This document shows, piece after piece, positions 25,303-33,747 of a stretch of 64,000 nt of DNA. Below the pieces are notes generated by a model. It was not told the origin of the DNA. It saw nothing but the letters and a program-made list of their open reading frames with translations, and made no database searches. Source of the stretch: Nocardioides plantarum (GTDB taxonomy: Bacteria; Actinomycetota; Actinomycetes; Propionibacteriales; Nocardioidaceae); assembly GCF_006346395.1 (NCBI RefSeq), contig NZ_VDMS01000001.1, forward strand, positions 1,302,001 through 1,366,000, in the 5' to 3' direction. Positions within the stretch are counted from its first letter, which is position 1. Every line of letters starts with the position of its first letter. Position numbers and translations under genes: made by a program.

Positions 25303-26109
25303 TCAGGGCCTGACCGGCCACGCGAGCCGCGTGCGCCAGGCGGCGGGGTCCGGGGTGTCGACCGGCCCCGCGTCGTACAGCTCCTCGACGGGTCCCTCGG
25401 CCCCGGCGCCGCTGCGCACGACCCAGGAGCCCAGCAGCGCGTAGGTCAGGTCGATGTCGTCGTGCGGTCCGTGGTGGGTCGTGACGGCGACGTCCCGTCC
25501 GGGCAGCTGCAGCCGCTCGACCCGGCCGGCGGGCTCCCCGGACGAGCACGGCTGGTGGACCAGCACCGCCCCGCGCCCGTCGGTGAAGAGCTCGTGCGCG
25601 TACTGGCCGCCGGCGGGTCCGGTCCGGTCGCCGACGGCGACGAGCGCGTCGATCTCGGCCCGCGCGGCGGCGTACCAGTCGAGGACGTCGTCCTGGGCCA
25701 CGACCGCACGGACGGCGAGCACGGACCGTCCCGGAAGGGTCGTCACCGTGACCTCGGTGCGGCGCTGGGGGCCGAGCAGCGCACGCAGCGAGGCGATCGC
25801 CGAGCGCGTGTCGTCGAGCTGGGCCTCCAGCCGGTCGAGGTGGGCCAGGACGATGTCGTCGCGCCGCTCCCCCTCGGCGGCGAGGAGCTCACGCAGATCC
25901 GCGGTCGGCAGCCCGAGGTCGCGGAACCGGCGTACGGCCTGGGCGGTGGGCACCTGGTCGAGGGTGTACCAGCGGTAGCCGTTGTCGGGGTCGACCAGGG
26001 CGGGGACCAGCAGGCCGCCGTCGTGGTAGCGCCGGAGCCGACGGATGCTGAGGTGGGTGACGCGGGAGAACTCCCCGATCGTCATCCCCCCGTCCACGGT
26101 GGTCATCAT
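25303..26109 (-). CDS. MerR-family transcriptional regulator with effector-binding domain
   Basis: A 268-residue MerR regulator. The DNA-binding domain is MTIGEFSRVTHLSIRRLRRYHDGGLLVPALVDPDNGYRWY in outline (residues 9-48), then a coiled-coil linker (about 75-110), then a GyrI/BmrR-like effector-binding domain (about 115-268). This layout is typical of multidrug-sensing or small-molecule-sensing regulators. The ATG at 26107-26109 overlaps the stop of the SnoaL gene as ATGA; M9 at 26085 is an alternative. The SnoaL protein may be a target or partner. Confidence 0.85.
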   Translation of the reverse strand: MMTTVDGGMTIGEFSRVTHLSIRRLRRYHDGGLLVPALVDPDNGYRWYTLDQVPTAQAVRRFRDLGLPTADLRELLAAEGERRDDIVLAHLDRLEAQLDDTRSAIASLRALLGPQRRTEVTVTTLPGRSVLAVRAVVAQDDVLDWYAAARAEIDALVAVGDRTGPAGGQYAHELFTDGRGAVLVHQPCSSGEPAGRVERLQLPGRDVAVTTHHGPHDDIDLTYALLGSWVVRSGAGAEGPVEELYDAGPVDTPDPAAWRTRLAWPVRP

Positions 26110-26429
26110 GGCCGGATCCGCAGCTCCTCCACCAGGTCGGCGTCGTCGAAGCGGAACCAGAACGCGAGGTCGACCGGGCTTCCCGGGAAGTCGCCGGACA
26201 CCGTCGTCCGGACCGACCAGCCGGCGCCGTCGGCGACGACCTCGCCCGGGGTGTAGGACACCTCGGGCACGTCGGCCCGCCACGCGCGGACGGCGTCGCG
26301 GCCCGCGAAGGACCGCCCGTCGTCCTCGACGACGGCCTGCGGGGCGAAGAGGGCGACGTACGACTCCCGGTCGGGGTCGACGGCGGCGGCGAAGTAGGTC
26401 TGGACCAGGTCAGCGGGTGTGGTCGTCAT
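26106..26429 (-). CDS. SnoaL-like/NTF2-fold protein
   Basis: A 107-residue NTF2-fold protein: LVQTYFAAAVDPDRESYVALFAPQ, then VEDDGRSFAGRDAVRAW, a pattern shared by SnoaL-like polyketide cyclase and steroid isomerase relatives. No catalytic residues can be assigned, and many such proteins are of unknown function. It forms a two-gene operon with the MerR regulator. ATG 26427-26429 is the start; the open frame upstream overlaps otsB antisense only. Confidence 0.8.
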   Translation of the reverse strand: MTTTPADLVQTYFAAAVDPDRESYVALFAPQAVVEDDGRSFAGRDAVRAWRADVPEVSYTPGEVVADGAGWSVRTTVSGDFPGSPVDLAFWFRFDDADLVEELRIRP

Positions 26430-26476
26430 GGGGACGACGCTCCCGCCTCTCCCGGGGAGAGGGTCAAGGGCGACGG

Positions 26477-27322
26477 TCAGGCCCGGATCGAGGCGGCGTC
26501 GTCGGCGAGCTGCTCGAGCAGCTCCAGGACGCCGTCGGGTCCCTTGACCACGACGTCCGCGAGGTCGATCAGCGCGCTCTCCTCCTCCGAGGACGAGCAC
26601 ACGAGCAGCGTGGAGAGTCCGGCCTCACCGAGCTCGCGGACGGCGTCGAAGGCCTCGAGGTCGCCCAGGTCGTCACCGGCGAACAGGAACCCGCCCGCGT
26701 CGAGCTCCTCGGCGAGCGTGCGCACGGCCTGACCCTTGTGGACCCCTGGCGAGCGCACCTCGATCACGGCCTTGCCGGGCTCGACGTGCAGGTCGTGGGC
26801 GGCCGCCAGCTCGCGCAGCGCCGGCAGCAGCCGGTCGAACGCCGCCTCGGCGTCGGGCAGCCGTCGGGTGTGGACGGCGACCGCCAGGCCCTTGTCCTCG
26901 ATCCAGGCGTCACCGGCGCCGACCCGGCGCAGCGCACGGGGCAGCTCGCGCTCGAAGGTCGCCAGGCCGGCCGGCGGACGGGGCCCGATCACGCGGCGGT
27001 GGGTGGAGCTCCAGCGCTCGTTGCCGTACTGGCCGAACAGGTAGAGGTCCTTGCCGGTCTCGCCGATGGCGTTGCCGACCTCCTCGAGACCCCCGAGGTC
27101 GAGGGCCTGACGGGCCGGACGGCCGGTGATGACCGCCACCGCGCGCACCTGCGCGGCGAGGTCGGTCAGCACCCGTCCGGCATCGGGGTGGATGTGTGCC
27201 TGGGCGGGGTCGTCGACGATCGGCGACAGGGTGCCGTCGAAGTCGAGCCCGACGACTGTCTCGGCCGCGGCCCGGACCAGGGCGGCGTACCGCTGCTCCC
27301 CCCGGGCGGTCGTGAACTCCAC
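26477..27322 (-). CDS. otsB: Trehalose-6-phosphate phosphatase
   Basis: A 281-residue HAD-superfamily phosphatase that converts trehalose 6-phosphate to trehalose. Motif I is GLDFDGTLSPI (D27 nucleophile, D29), motif II is VAVITGRP, and the end motif is FLFAGDDLGDLEAFDAV. RSPGVHKGQAVRTL matches the OtsB substrate region. Its partner otsA is 3 kb away on the other strand. I prefer GTG at 27320-27322 (VEFTTARGEQRYAALV); an ATG at 27391 would add 23 residues of poor family fit. Confidence 0.9.
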   Translation of the reverse strand: MEFTTARGEQRYAALVRAAAETVVGLDFDGTLSPIVDDPAQAHIHPDAGRVLTDLAAQVRAVAVITGRPARQALDLGGLEEVGNAIGETGKDLYLFGQYGNERWSSTHRRVIGPRPPAGLATFERELPRALRRVGAGDAWIEDKGLAVAVHTRRLPDAEAAFDRLLPALRELAAAHDLHVEPGKAVIEVRSPGVHKGQAVRTLAEELDAGGFLFAGDDLGDLEAFDAVRELGEAGLSTLLVCSSSEEESALIDLADVVVKGPDGVLELLEQLADDAASIRA

Positions 27323-27454
27323 GAGGCCACCCAACCATGGGCACGTGGCACGGGTGCGACTGCTGCATGGCGACTGAGACACATGTGCCACGCGGCACAG
27401 GCGCCCGGCCGCCCGGCCGGGCTGGGGAGACTGGAGTTGCGGGCGCCGCGCGAT

Positions 27455-27522
27455 GTTACTGACCGTTCGGACTTCTGGGCAGCGCGTTGAAGCGCATGCC
27501 AGAAGTCCGAACGGTCAGTAAC
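27455..27522 (-). terminator. Long perfect hairpin between the LytR_C gene and otsB
   Basis: Arms 27455-27478 and 27499-27522 are perfectly complementary over 24 bases, with a 20-base loop. It stands 47 bases after the LytR_C gene stop and 133 before the otsB start, so it probably ends the upstream transcript. The low GC of the arms (GTTACTGACCGTTCGG...) contrasts with the surroundings. The rest of 27323-27568 shows no gene. Confidence 0.6.
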
Positions 27523-27568
27523 AAGCCCGCTGGCCGGCGCCGGCGCCCCGGGCGAGGCTGGCGCGGTA

Positions 27569-28096
27569 CTAGAGCTGACCGGTGAGGATGACGGTCAGGC
27601 GGTCGAGCTTCATCGCACCGTCGGCGGCGGCGGTGCGGTCGATGCCGAGGTCGCGGGCCAGCTGCTTGGCGACCCGGGACATCTTCGGCGGGTAGTAGAC
27701 GGTGTTGGTGGGCACCGAGCCGTACCAGTTGTCGGTGCCGACGACCTTCCAACCGGCCGCGGTGGCCTTCTCGCCGACGGTGCCGGCCAGGCCGGTGATG
27801 CCGGAGTTGTTGTAGACCTCGACGTAGTAGTCGTCGCGCTGGATCGGCTTGGGCTTCGGCTTGGGCTTCGCGGTGGCGCTCGGGGTCGCCTTCGGCGTCG
27901 CCGCGGGGCTCGAGGCCGCGGAGGACTCGTTGCCGGCCGGAAGGACGCGCTCGCGCTCGGTCGGCTGGTCGCCGCGGGTCGCTACGAAGGCGATCACGGC
28001 CATCGCCACGGCGACGATGCTGAGCACGACGACCGGGGAGGGGAAGACGACGCTGCGCTGCGCGCGCGGTCGTCCGGGGCCGGTCGGGCTCGCCAT
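27569..28096 (-). CDS. LytR_C domain membrane protein
   Basis: A 175-residue protein with one N-terminal transmembrane helix (about residues 20-42), an Ala/Pro/Lys linker containing KPKPKPKP and a C-terminal LytR_C domain (DDYYVEVYNNSGITGLAGTVGEKATAAGWKVVGTDNW). LytR_C domains occur with LCP cell-wall ligases; this is the stand-alone form and its role is not established. The ATG at 28096 lies five bases after the stop of the DUF3263 gene, so the two are co-transcribed, a conserved actinobacterial pair. Confidence 0.85.
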   Translation of the reverse strand: MASPTGPGRPRAQRSVVFPSPVVVLSIVAVAMAVIAFVATRGDQPTERERVLPAGNESSAASSPAATPKATPSATAKPKPKPKPIQRDDYYVEVYNNSGITGLAGTVGEKATAAGWKVVGTDNWYGSVPTNTVYYPPKMSRVAKQLARDLGIDRTAAADGAMKLDRLTVILTGQL

Positions 28097-28101
28097 GGGG
28101 C

Positions 28102-28398
28102 TCAGACCTCGAAGCCGAGGCGGCGAGCCGAGCGCTGACGCTGCCGCTCGGAGCGGAGGCGACGCAGGCGGCGGACCAGGAGCGGGTCGCCCTCGAGGGC
28201 CTCGGGCCGGTCGATCAGCGCGTTGAGGACCTGGTAGTAGCGCGTCGAGCTCATGTCGAACTTCTCGCGGACCGCGGTCTCCTTGGCACCGGCGTACTTC
28301 CACCACTGGCGCTCGAACTCGAGGATCTCGCGGTCGCGGTCGCTCAGGGACGCGGCGACCTCGGGGCCGTCGGGTGCTTCGTGTCGCTGGGCTTCCAT
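28102..28398 (-). CDS. DUF3263 protein
   Basis: A 98-residue DUF3263 protein: LSDRDREILEFERQWWKYAGAKETAVREKFDMSSTRYYQVLNALID. The region looks like a small helix-turn-helix domain, so DNA binding is plausible but unproven. The C-terminal 35 residues are very Arg-rich. It precedes the LytR_C gene as is usual in actinobacteria. ATG 28396-28398 is chosen because the upstream codons lack family similarity. Confidence 0.85.
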   Translation of the reverse strand: MEAQRHEAPDGPEVAASLSDRDREILEFERQWWKYAGAKETAVREKFDMSSTRYYQVLNALIDRPEALEGDPLLVRRLRRLRSERQRQRSARRLGFEV

Positions 28399-28523
28399 CG
28401 CTGATCTCCCGCAGGGGTCGTGCGCGGTCGGGTGGTCGAGGCACACTCTAGACGGCTAATCACACAGATGTCATTCGGGTCCTGCGACACGCCGGGGCGA
28501 TCTCGGTTCCCTAGGCTCGGGTC

Positions 28524-29552
28524 ATGGACCACGACGACGAGACGGACGCCAGGACCATCGGGTGGGGCGTGCTGGCCACCGGCAAGATCGCGCGCAAGCT
28601 GAGCACCGACCTGGCGCTGGTCCCCGGGGCCGAGCTGGTCGCCGTCGGGTCACGCACCCTCGCCTCGGCGGAGGCGTTCGCGGCGACGTACGGCGGAGCG
28701 GCGACCCGCGCGCACGGCTCCTACGAGGAGCTGCTCGCCGACCCCGCGGTCGAGGTCGTCTACGTCGCGAGCCCGCACGCGCTGCACCTCGAGCACGCAC
28801 GCGCGGCGTTCGAGGCCGGCAAGCACGTGCTGTGCGAGAAGCCGCTGGCGACCAGCGTCGCGGACGCCGAGGAGATGGTGGCCCTGGCCCGTCGGCACGA
28901 CCGCTTCCTCATGGAGGCGATGTGGACGGCGTGCCACCCGGTCGTGCGCGCGCTCGCCGAGGGCCTCCGGTCCGGGCGGTACGGCGCCCCGCGGCAGCTG
29001 CACGCCGAGCTGGGCTTCGTCGTCGACGCCGACCCGGACGACCGGCTGCTCGACCCGGCGCTGGGCGCGGGGGCGCTGCTCGACATGGGCATCTACCCGC
29101 TGACGTTCGCCCACCTCGTGCTGGGCGAGGCCGAGTCGCTCGCGGCCACGGCCGTGCTCTCCGAGAGCGGCATCGACCTCGACATCGCCGTGGCCGGCCA
29201 CTACCCCGGTGGCGCGCTGGCGACGATGACCGCGTCGATGACCTCGCAGTCGTCGCGCGCGGCGACGATCGCGACCAACCGCGGTCGCATCGACCTCGCC
29301 GACTTCCACCACCCCACGCGGGCCACGTGGACGCCGTACGCGGACGGGGGCGACGACACCCTCGCTGCGGCCGGGGAGATCGAGGGCGTGGAGCCGGTGA
29401 TCGGCGTGGGCTACGGCAACGAGGTGGCCGAGGTCGGCCGCTGCCTGCGGGCCGGGCTGCGCGAGAGCCCCCTCGTGCCGCACGCCCAGACCCTGACGCT
29501 GATGCGCCAGATGGAGGCGGTGCTCGCCTCGGTGGGCGTCACCTACGGGTGA
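28524..29552 (+). CDS. Gfo/Idh/MocA family NAD(P)-dependent oxidoreductase
   Basis: A 342-residue oxidoreductase. The Rossmann start is WGVLATGKIARKLSTDL, then VYVASPHALHLEHA and the family hallmark CEKPLA (about residues 103-108). The C-terminal alpha/beta domain begins EAMWTACHP. It resembles trans-1,2-dihydrobenzene-1,2-diol or xylose dehydrogenase relatives, with the WT(A)CHP region in place of the usual WTRF. The exact substrate is unknown. Its last 14 bases overlap the convergent sensor-domain gene. Confidence 0.87.
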   Translation: MDHDDETDARTIGWGVLATGKIARKLSTDLALVPGAELVAVGSRTLASAEAFAATYGGAATRAHGSYEELLADPAVEVVYVASPHALHLEHARAAFEAGKHVLCEKPLATSVADAEEMVALARRHDRFLMEAMWTACHPVVRALAEGLRSGRYGAPRQLHAELGFVVDADPDDRLLDPALGAGALLDMGIYPLTFAHLVLGEAESLAATAVLSESGIDLDIAVAGHYPGGALATMTASMTSQSSRAATIATNRGRIDLADFHHPTRATWTPYADGGDDTLAAAGEIEGVEPVIGVGYGNEVAEVGRCLRAGLRESPLVPHAQTLTLMRQMEAVLASVGVTYG

Positions 29553-30189
29553 CCCGGGCGCGGGTGCACAGCAGCGCGTCGGCCACGCCGGCGTGCAGTG
29601 CCGCGCACCCGCGGGCCACGAGCGGGAGGGTCAGCAGGGCCACCACCCCGAACCCGAGCTGCAGGAGGCTCTCGTCACGGCGCCCCTCCCCCAGGCCGAG
29701 GACCTCGACCAGGGTGCGGTCCTGGTCGGGCAGCCACTGCTGCCACCACCAGTAGGTCAGTCCGCCGAGCGCCGTCACCCACCAGGTCACGAGCACCGAG
29801 AACGCCACGGTGCCGGTGACGAACGAGACCAGCGCCCACAGGGCGTCGAGCCACGACTGCGGGTCGCGCAGCGGGGTCAGCAGGCGGCGCAGCGCCCCGG
29901 CCCCGGCCGGGGCCTCGACGTACGACGCCGGGGGGACGTCGCGACCGCGCCGTACCAGCCGGTGCCGCTCGAGGTGGGCGAGCCCCCGAGCCAGCAGCAG
30001 GGTGCCGGCGAGGACGGCGAGCCCGATCCACACGACCACCAGGCCGAGACCGGCCGAGACGCCGGTGACCACCACCGCGAGGCCGACGACCCCGAGGGCG
30101 AACCCCGCGGCGACGTACGTCGTGTCCTGGCCGAGGCGGCGTACGAGCCCCGTCGCCGGGGTCCGGGTCATCGTGAGCGTCTGGTCCAT
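29539..30189 (-). CDS. Stand-alone putative sensor-domain membrane protein
   Basis: A 216-residue four-helix membrane protein of the putative sensor type found at the N-terminus of some actinobacterial histidine kinases. Helix pairs lie at about residues 25-70 and 115-190. The motif LLTPLRDPQSWLDALWALVSF between the pairs is characteristic. No kinase domain follows, so it may act with a partner encoded elsewhere. The start is ATG 30187-30189. Confidence 0.78.
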   Translation of the reverse strand: MDQTLTMTRTPATGLVRRLGQDTTYVAAGFALGVVGLAVVVTGVSAGLGLVVVWIGLAVLAGTLLLARGLAHLERHRLVRRGRDVPPASYVEAPAGAGALRRLLTPLRDPQSWLDALWALVSFVTGTVAFSVLVTWWVTALGGLTYWWWQQWLPDQDRTLVEVLGLGEGRRDESLLQLGFGVVALLTLPLVARGCAALHAGVADALLCTRARVTRR

Positions 30190-30310
30190 GCCTCGAGCGT
30201 CCTGCGCGACGGCGGGCCCGCACGAGGGTGCAGGCACCACCATCGCCGGTGGTGCACCCCACCCCTACCGTCGTAGGCCGGGCCCGGCCGGTCCCCCTAG
30301 GGTTGCCGAC

Positions 30311-31750
30311 GTGCCCGCTGACCTCGTGATCGTCGCCAACCGGCTACCGGTCGACCGGGTGACCCAGCCCGACGGCACCCCCGGGTGGCGTCGTTCACCC
30401 GGCGGCCTGGTCAGCGCGATCGAGCCGGTGATGCGCGCCAACGACGGCACCTGGATCGGCTGGCCCGGCGGCGACGGCAGTGGCGAGGACGATCTCGAGC
30501 CGTTCGAGGCCGACGGCATGCAGCTGGTGCCGATCGGGCTCGAGCAGGACGAGGTCGAGCTGTTCTACGAGGGCTTCAGCAACGCCACGATCTGGCCGAT
30601 CTACCACGACCTGGTCGCCAAGCCGGAGTTCCACCGGGTGTGGTGGGACTCCTACGTCAAGGTCAACCAGAAGTTCGCGGCCAAGGCCGCCTCGCTGGCC
30701 TCCGAGGGCGCGACGGTGTGGGTGCACGACTACCAGCTGCAGCTGGTGCCCCAGATGCTGCGCGACCTGCGGCCCGACCTGCGCATCGGCTTCTACCTGC
30801 ACATCCCCTTCCCGCCGGCCGAGCTGTTCCAGCAGCTGCCGTGGCGCCGCCAGATCCTCGAGGGACTGCTCGGTGCCGACCTGGTCGGCTTCCAGCTGCC
30901 CGGCGGCGCGGCCAACTTCGTGCGGCTGGTGCGTCAGCGCGTCGGCCACAAGACCCACCGCGACCTGGTCTACCTGCCCGACGGTCGCACCGTGCGCGCC
31001 GGCGCGTTCCCGATCTCCATCGACGCGGCCGGCTACGAGAAGCTCGCGCGCACCGAGTCGGTCGTCGAGCGCTCCGCCGAGATCCGCAAGGCCCTCGGCA
31101 ACCCGCGCAAGATCTTCCTCGGCATCGACCGGCTCGACTACACCAAGGGCATCTACGCCCGGCTCCGTGCCTTCGCCGAGCTCATCGAGGACGGCCACTT
31201 CGACGTCGAGGACGCCGTCTTCGTGCAGGTGGCGGTGCCCTCGCGCGAGCAGGTCGAGCAGTACCGCATCCTGCGCGACGACATCGACCGCCTCGTGGGT
31301 CGCATCAACGGCGACCTGGGCCGGATCGGCCGCCCCGCCATCAGCTACCTCCACACGTCCTACCCGCGCGAGGAGATGGCCGCCCTCTACTCCGCCGCCG
31401 ACATCATGGTCGTCACGCCCTATCGCGACGGCATGAACCTGGTCGCCAAGGAGTACGTCGCCACCCGCACCGAGAACGACGGCGCCCTGGTGCTCTCCGA
31501 GTTCGCCGGCGCCGCCGACGAGCTCCGCCAGGCCTGGCTGGTCAACCCCTACGACCTCAACGGCATGAAGTCCGCCCTCCTCGAGGCCTACCGGTCCGAC
31601 GACAAGGACCTCACCCGCCGCATGAAGGCGATGCGCAAGACCATCCAGAAGCACGACGTCGCCGCCTGGGCCGACTCCTTCATGACCGAGCTCGCCGCCG
31701 TCTCCCACAGCTCGCACGCCAAGACCGTGCGTCCCGCCAAGCGTTCCTAG
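30311..31750 (+). CDS. otsA: Trehalose-6-phosphate synthase
   Basis: A 479-residue family GT20 glycosyltransferase joining UDP-glucose (or another NDP-glucose) to glucose 6-phosphate. Motifs: VIVANRLPVDR at the N-terminus, SPGGLVSAIEPV, WVHDYQLQLVPQ, GIDRLDYTKGI and DGMNLVAKEYVA. The start is GTG 30311, with TAGGG eight bases before it. It stands alone on the plus strand with otsB about 3 kb upstream on the minus strand, so trehalose synthesis is encoded in two separate units. Confidence 0.95.
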   Translation: MPADLVIVANRLPVDRVTQPDGTPGWRRSPGGLVSAIEPVMRANDGTWIGWPGGDGSGEDDLEPFEADGMQLVPIGLEQDEVELFYEGFSNATIWPIYHDLVAKPEFHRVWWDSYVKVNQKFAAKAASLASEGATVWVHDYQLQLVPQMLRDLRPDLRIGFYLHIPFPPAELFQQLPWRRQILEGLLGADLVGFQLPGGAANFVRLVRQRVGHKTHRDLVYLPDGRTVRAGAFPISIDAAGYEKLARTESVVERSAEIRKALGNPRKIFLGIDRLDYTKGIYARLRAFAELIEDGHFDVEDAVFVQVAVPSREQVEQYRILRDDIDRLVGRINGDLGRIGRPAISYLHTSYPREEMAALYSAADIMVVTPYRDGMNLVAKEYVATRTENDGALVLSEFAGAADELRQAWLVNPYDLNGMKSALLEAYRSDDKDLTRRMKAMRKTIQKHDVAAWADSFMTELAAVSHSSHAKTVRPAKRS

Positions 31751-31915
31751 GCACGCCGGTCGACGTACGGGTCCCCACGTCCGTCGAGCGACCCCACGTC
31801 GGTCGAGGTGCGAAGGCCGCCAGGCCTGAGCCTCGAGACCCCCGCAGGCGAGGCACCCGACTCGATCCAGGTCTTGCCGGATCGGGGCTCTCCCCGGCGC
31901 GACACTTTCTGGGTC

Positions 31916-32080
31916 GGGGTGTCCGCGCGCCTAGCATTCCGGGTCTCGCCGTCAAGGACGTCGCTTCGCTCCGCCGCTGCGCGGTCGCTTCGCGATCCTT
32001 GACCGCGAGCCTCTCCCGGAATGCTCGCGGGCGCAGACAAGGGCGGGCTGCGCCGCGCCCTCGTCCAGCGCGGACACCCC
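31916..32080. mobile_element. MITE-like element, copy 1 (12-bp terminal inverted repeats)
   Basis: Ends GGGGTGTCCGCG (31916-31927) and CGCGGACACCCC (32069-32080) are perfect terminal inverted repeats. The interior is partly self-complementary (ATTCCGGG...CCCGGAAT and GTCAAGGA...TCCTTGAC). A second copy in inverted orientation is at 51565-51732; about 50 bases at one end are identical between them. Outside one end, 26 bases away, both copies have GCCCCGATCCG. No open reading frame or transposase is present and no clear target-site duplication is seen. Confidence 0.7.
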
Positions 32081-32100
32081 ATGGCCGCCGGACCTGGTGC

Positions 32101-32126
32101 TTCTACGACGAAGCTTCGTCGTAGAA
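32101..32126. repeat. 26-bp perfect palindrome beside MITE copy 1
   Basis: A perfect palindrome with half-site TTCTACGACGAAG, 20 bases beyond the end of the MITE-like copy 1. Copy 2 has a different palindrome (51504-51542) at the equivalent side, 22 bases away. Confidence 0.85.
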
Positions 32127-32379
32127 CTGGGAGGTTCGTCGACCCCCGAACGCCAGTGGGACCTGTGAGACCTCTGGGATCACGGGAGGGTCGGGCGGCG
32201 GAGCAGGCGACGGCTCGCCGTTGGTGCGCGCTGCAGCAGACCGCAGGCCGCTACGGGGGTCTCGAGGCTCGGCTCCAGCGCGCCTCGCACCTCGACCGGC
32301 GCCAGGTCGACCGGCGTGGGGTGCCCACCGACCCCCTCGGGCGTGCCGCGGGGCGCCCGGGCCGAGGTACTTTGCGAGC

Positions 32380-33585
32380 GTGGACCTCATCCCCAAGCCC
32401 GACCAGGTGATCTCGGCCGCGGGAAACCTCGCGCACCAGGTGGTGCACGGCGGGCTCGCCGACCTGCGGCCGATGCCGCGCACGCTGATCGACGAGGGGA
32501 TGCAGCGCGAGGTCTACCACTACCGACCGTCGGCCTCGGCGCAGGAGCAGGGCGACCCGGTGCTCCTCGTGACGCCGCTGGCGGCCCCGGCGACCTGCTA
32601 CGACCTGCGGCGCGGGTGCTCCCTGGTCGAGCACTTCGTGGACGCCGGGCGGCCGACGTACCTGGTCGAGTACGGCCAGGTGTCGTTCCGTGACCGCCAC
32701 CTCGGCATGGCGCACTGGGTCAAGGAGGTCGTCCCGACGGCGATCCGCGAGACGTCCGCCCACGCCGGTGGCCGACCGGTGCACGTGGTCGGCTGGAGCC
32801 TCGGCGGGATCTTCTCTCTGCTCGCGGCCGCCGCCGACCCGGACCTGCCGATCGCGTCGCTGAGCGTCGTCGGCGCGCCGGTCGACGTCGCCCAGGTGCC
32901 CCTGGTCGCGCCCCTGCGCCCGCTCCTCGACGTGTCCGACGGACCTGGCCCGGTCGCCCGGGCCTACCGGGTCCTGGGCGGGGCTCCCCCGCCGATCCGG
33001 TGGGCCCTCGAGCGGTCGTCGTTCCAGCGGCTCGTCACCAAGCCGGTGGCCAGGGCGACCCACTACGACGACACCGACTACCTCGCCCAGCTCGAGGCCG
33101 TCGACCGGTTCACCGCCGGGATGACCGCCTACCCCGGCCGCGCCTTCGGCCAGCTCTACCACCGGTTCGTCCGGGGCAACGCGCTCGTCGAGGGCACCTT
33201 CGACCTGGGTGAGGTGACCGGTGACGAGGACGCCCGGGGCCACACGGTCTCCTTCGCCGACATCACCGCACCCGTCCTGGTCTTCGCGGGCGCCACCGAC
33301 GGCATCGCACCGGTCGACTCGGTCAAGGCCGTGGTCCCGCTGCTCACCGGCTCGGCCGAGGTGCAGTTCGAGATCGTCCCCGGCGGGCACCTGGGGATGC
33401 TGACCGGCCGCGCCGCGCGGACGACGACCTGGGCCGTGCTCGACGACTGGGTGTCCCAGTGGTCCGACGTCGGACCCGAGCCCGCGGCCGACCCGGCTGA
33501 CCCGTCCGACGACGAGCCGCCGACCCCGATCGGGACCGGCCGCCGCCGCCACGGCTCCGCGGCGTCCCGCTCCCTCTCGCGCTGA
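32380..33585 (+). CDS. PhaC-like alpha/beta hydrolase
   Basis: A 401-residue alpha/beta hydrolase related to polyhydroxyalkanoate synthase. The lipase box is VVGWSLGG with nucleophile S140. The aspartate is in VFAGATDGIAPVDSV and the histidine in VPGGHLGML. True PhaC enzymes have cysteine at the nucleophile, so acyl transfer to polymer is unlikely; an esterase or acyltransferase role is more plausible. The start is GTG 32380 (VDLIPKPDQVISAAGN). Its stop codon lies inside the first of three tandem hairpin repeats. Confidence 0.78.
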   Translation: MDLIPKPDQVISAAGNLAHQVVHGGLADLRPMPRTLIDEGMQREVYHYRPSASAQEQGDPVLLVTPLAAPATCYDLRRGCSLVEHFVDAGRPTYLVEYGQVSFRDRHLGMAHWVKEVVPTAIRETSAHAGGRPVHVVGWSLGGIFSLLAAAADPDLPIASLSVVGAPVDVAQVPLVAPLRPLLDVSDGPGPVARAYRVLGGAPPPIRWALERSSFQRLVTKPVARATHYDDTDYLAQLEAVDRFTAGMTAYPGRAFGQLYHRFVRGNALVEGTFDLGEVTGDEDARGHTVSFADITAPVLVFAGATDGIAPVDSVKAVVPLLTGSAEVQFEIVPGGHLGMLTGRAARTTTWAVLDDWVSQWSDVGPEPAADPADPSDDEPPTPIGTGRRRHGSAASRSLSR

Positions 33586-33697
33586 CCCGTCGCCCGTTGC
33601 GGACGGGTCACCGCACATTCCTCGCTAACCCGTCGCCCGTTGCGGACGGGTCACCGCACATTCCTCGCTGACCCGTCGCCCGTTGCGGACGGGTCAC
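33582..33697. repeat. 43-bp tandem repeat with hairpin, three copies
   Basis: Units begin at 33582, 33625 and 33668 (the last is partial). Each contains inverted arms ACCCGTC and GACGGGT around GCCCGTTGCG, so each can form a hairpin; the spacer is CACCGCACATTCCTCGCT. The first unit overlaps the stop codon of the PhaC-like gene. Three successive hairpins could act as a strong terminator or protect the mRNA 3' end. Confidence 0.85.
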
Positions 33698-33747
33698 CGA
33701 GGGTTATCCCGGTTTCCGCTGCGCGGCGGGGGGACGAGGGTGGAGGC

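Larger units (their letters stand above)
31751..32379. other. Gene-free stretch made of repeats
   Basis: No convincing gene lies in these 629 bases. In order they hold a degenerate dispersed repeat (about 31783-31856), the terminal-inverted-repeat element at 31916-32080 with its outer motif at 31879, a perfect palindrome at 32101-32126, and another degenerate dispersed repeat (about 32254-32304). Open frames across it are products of high GC. Confidence 0.75.

Noticed and set aside
24963..25313. Plus-strand 116-codon reading frame
   Set aside because: Runs antisense to the LysR remnant; composition is that of a shadow frame, and only the last 20 codons look protein-like, which is not enough.
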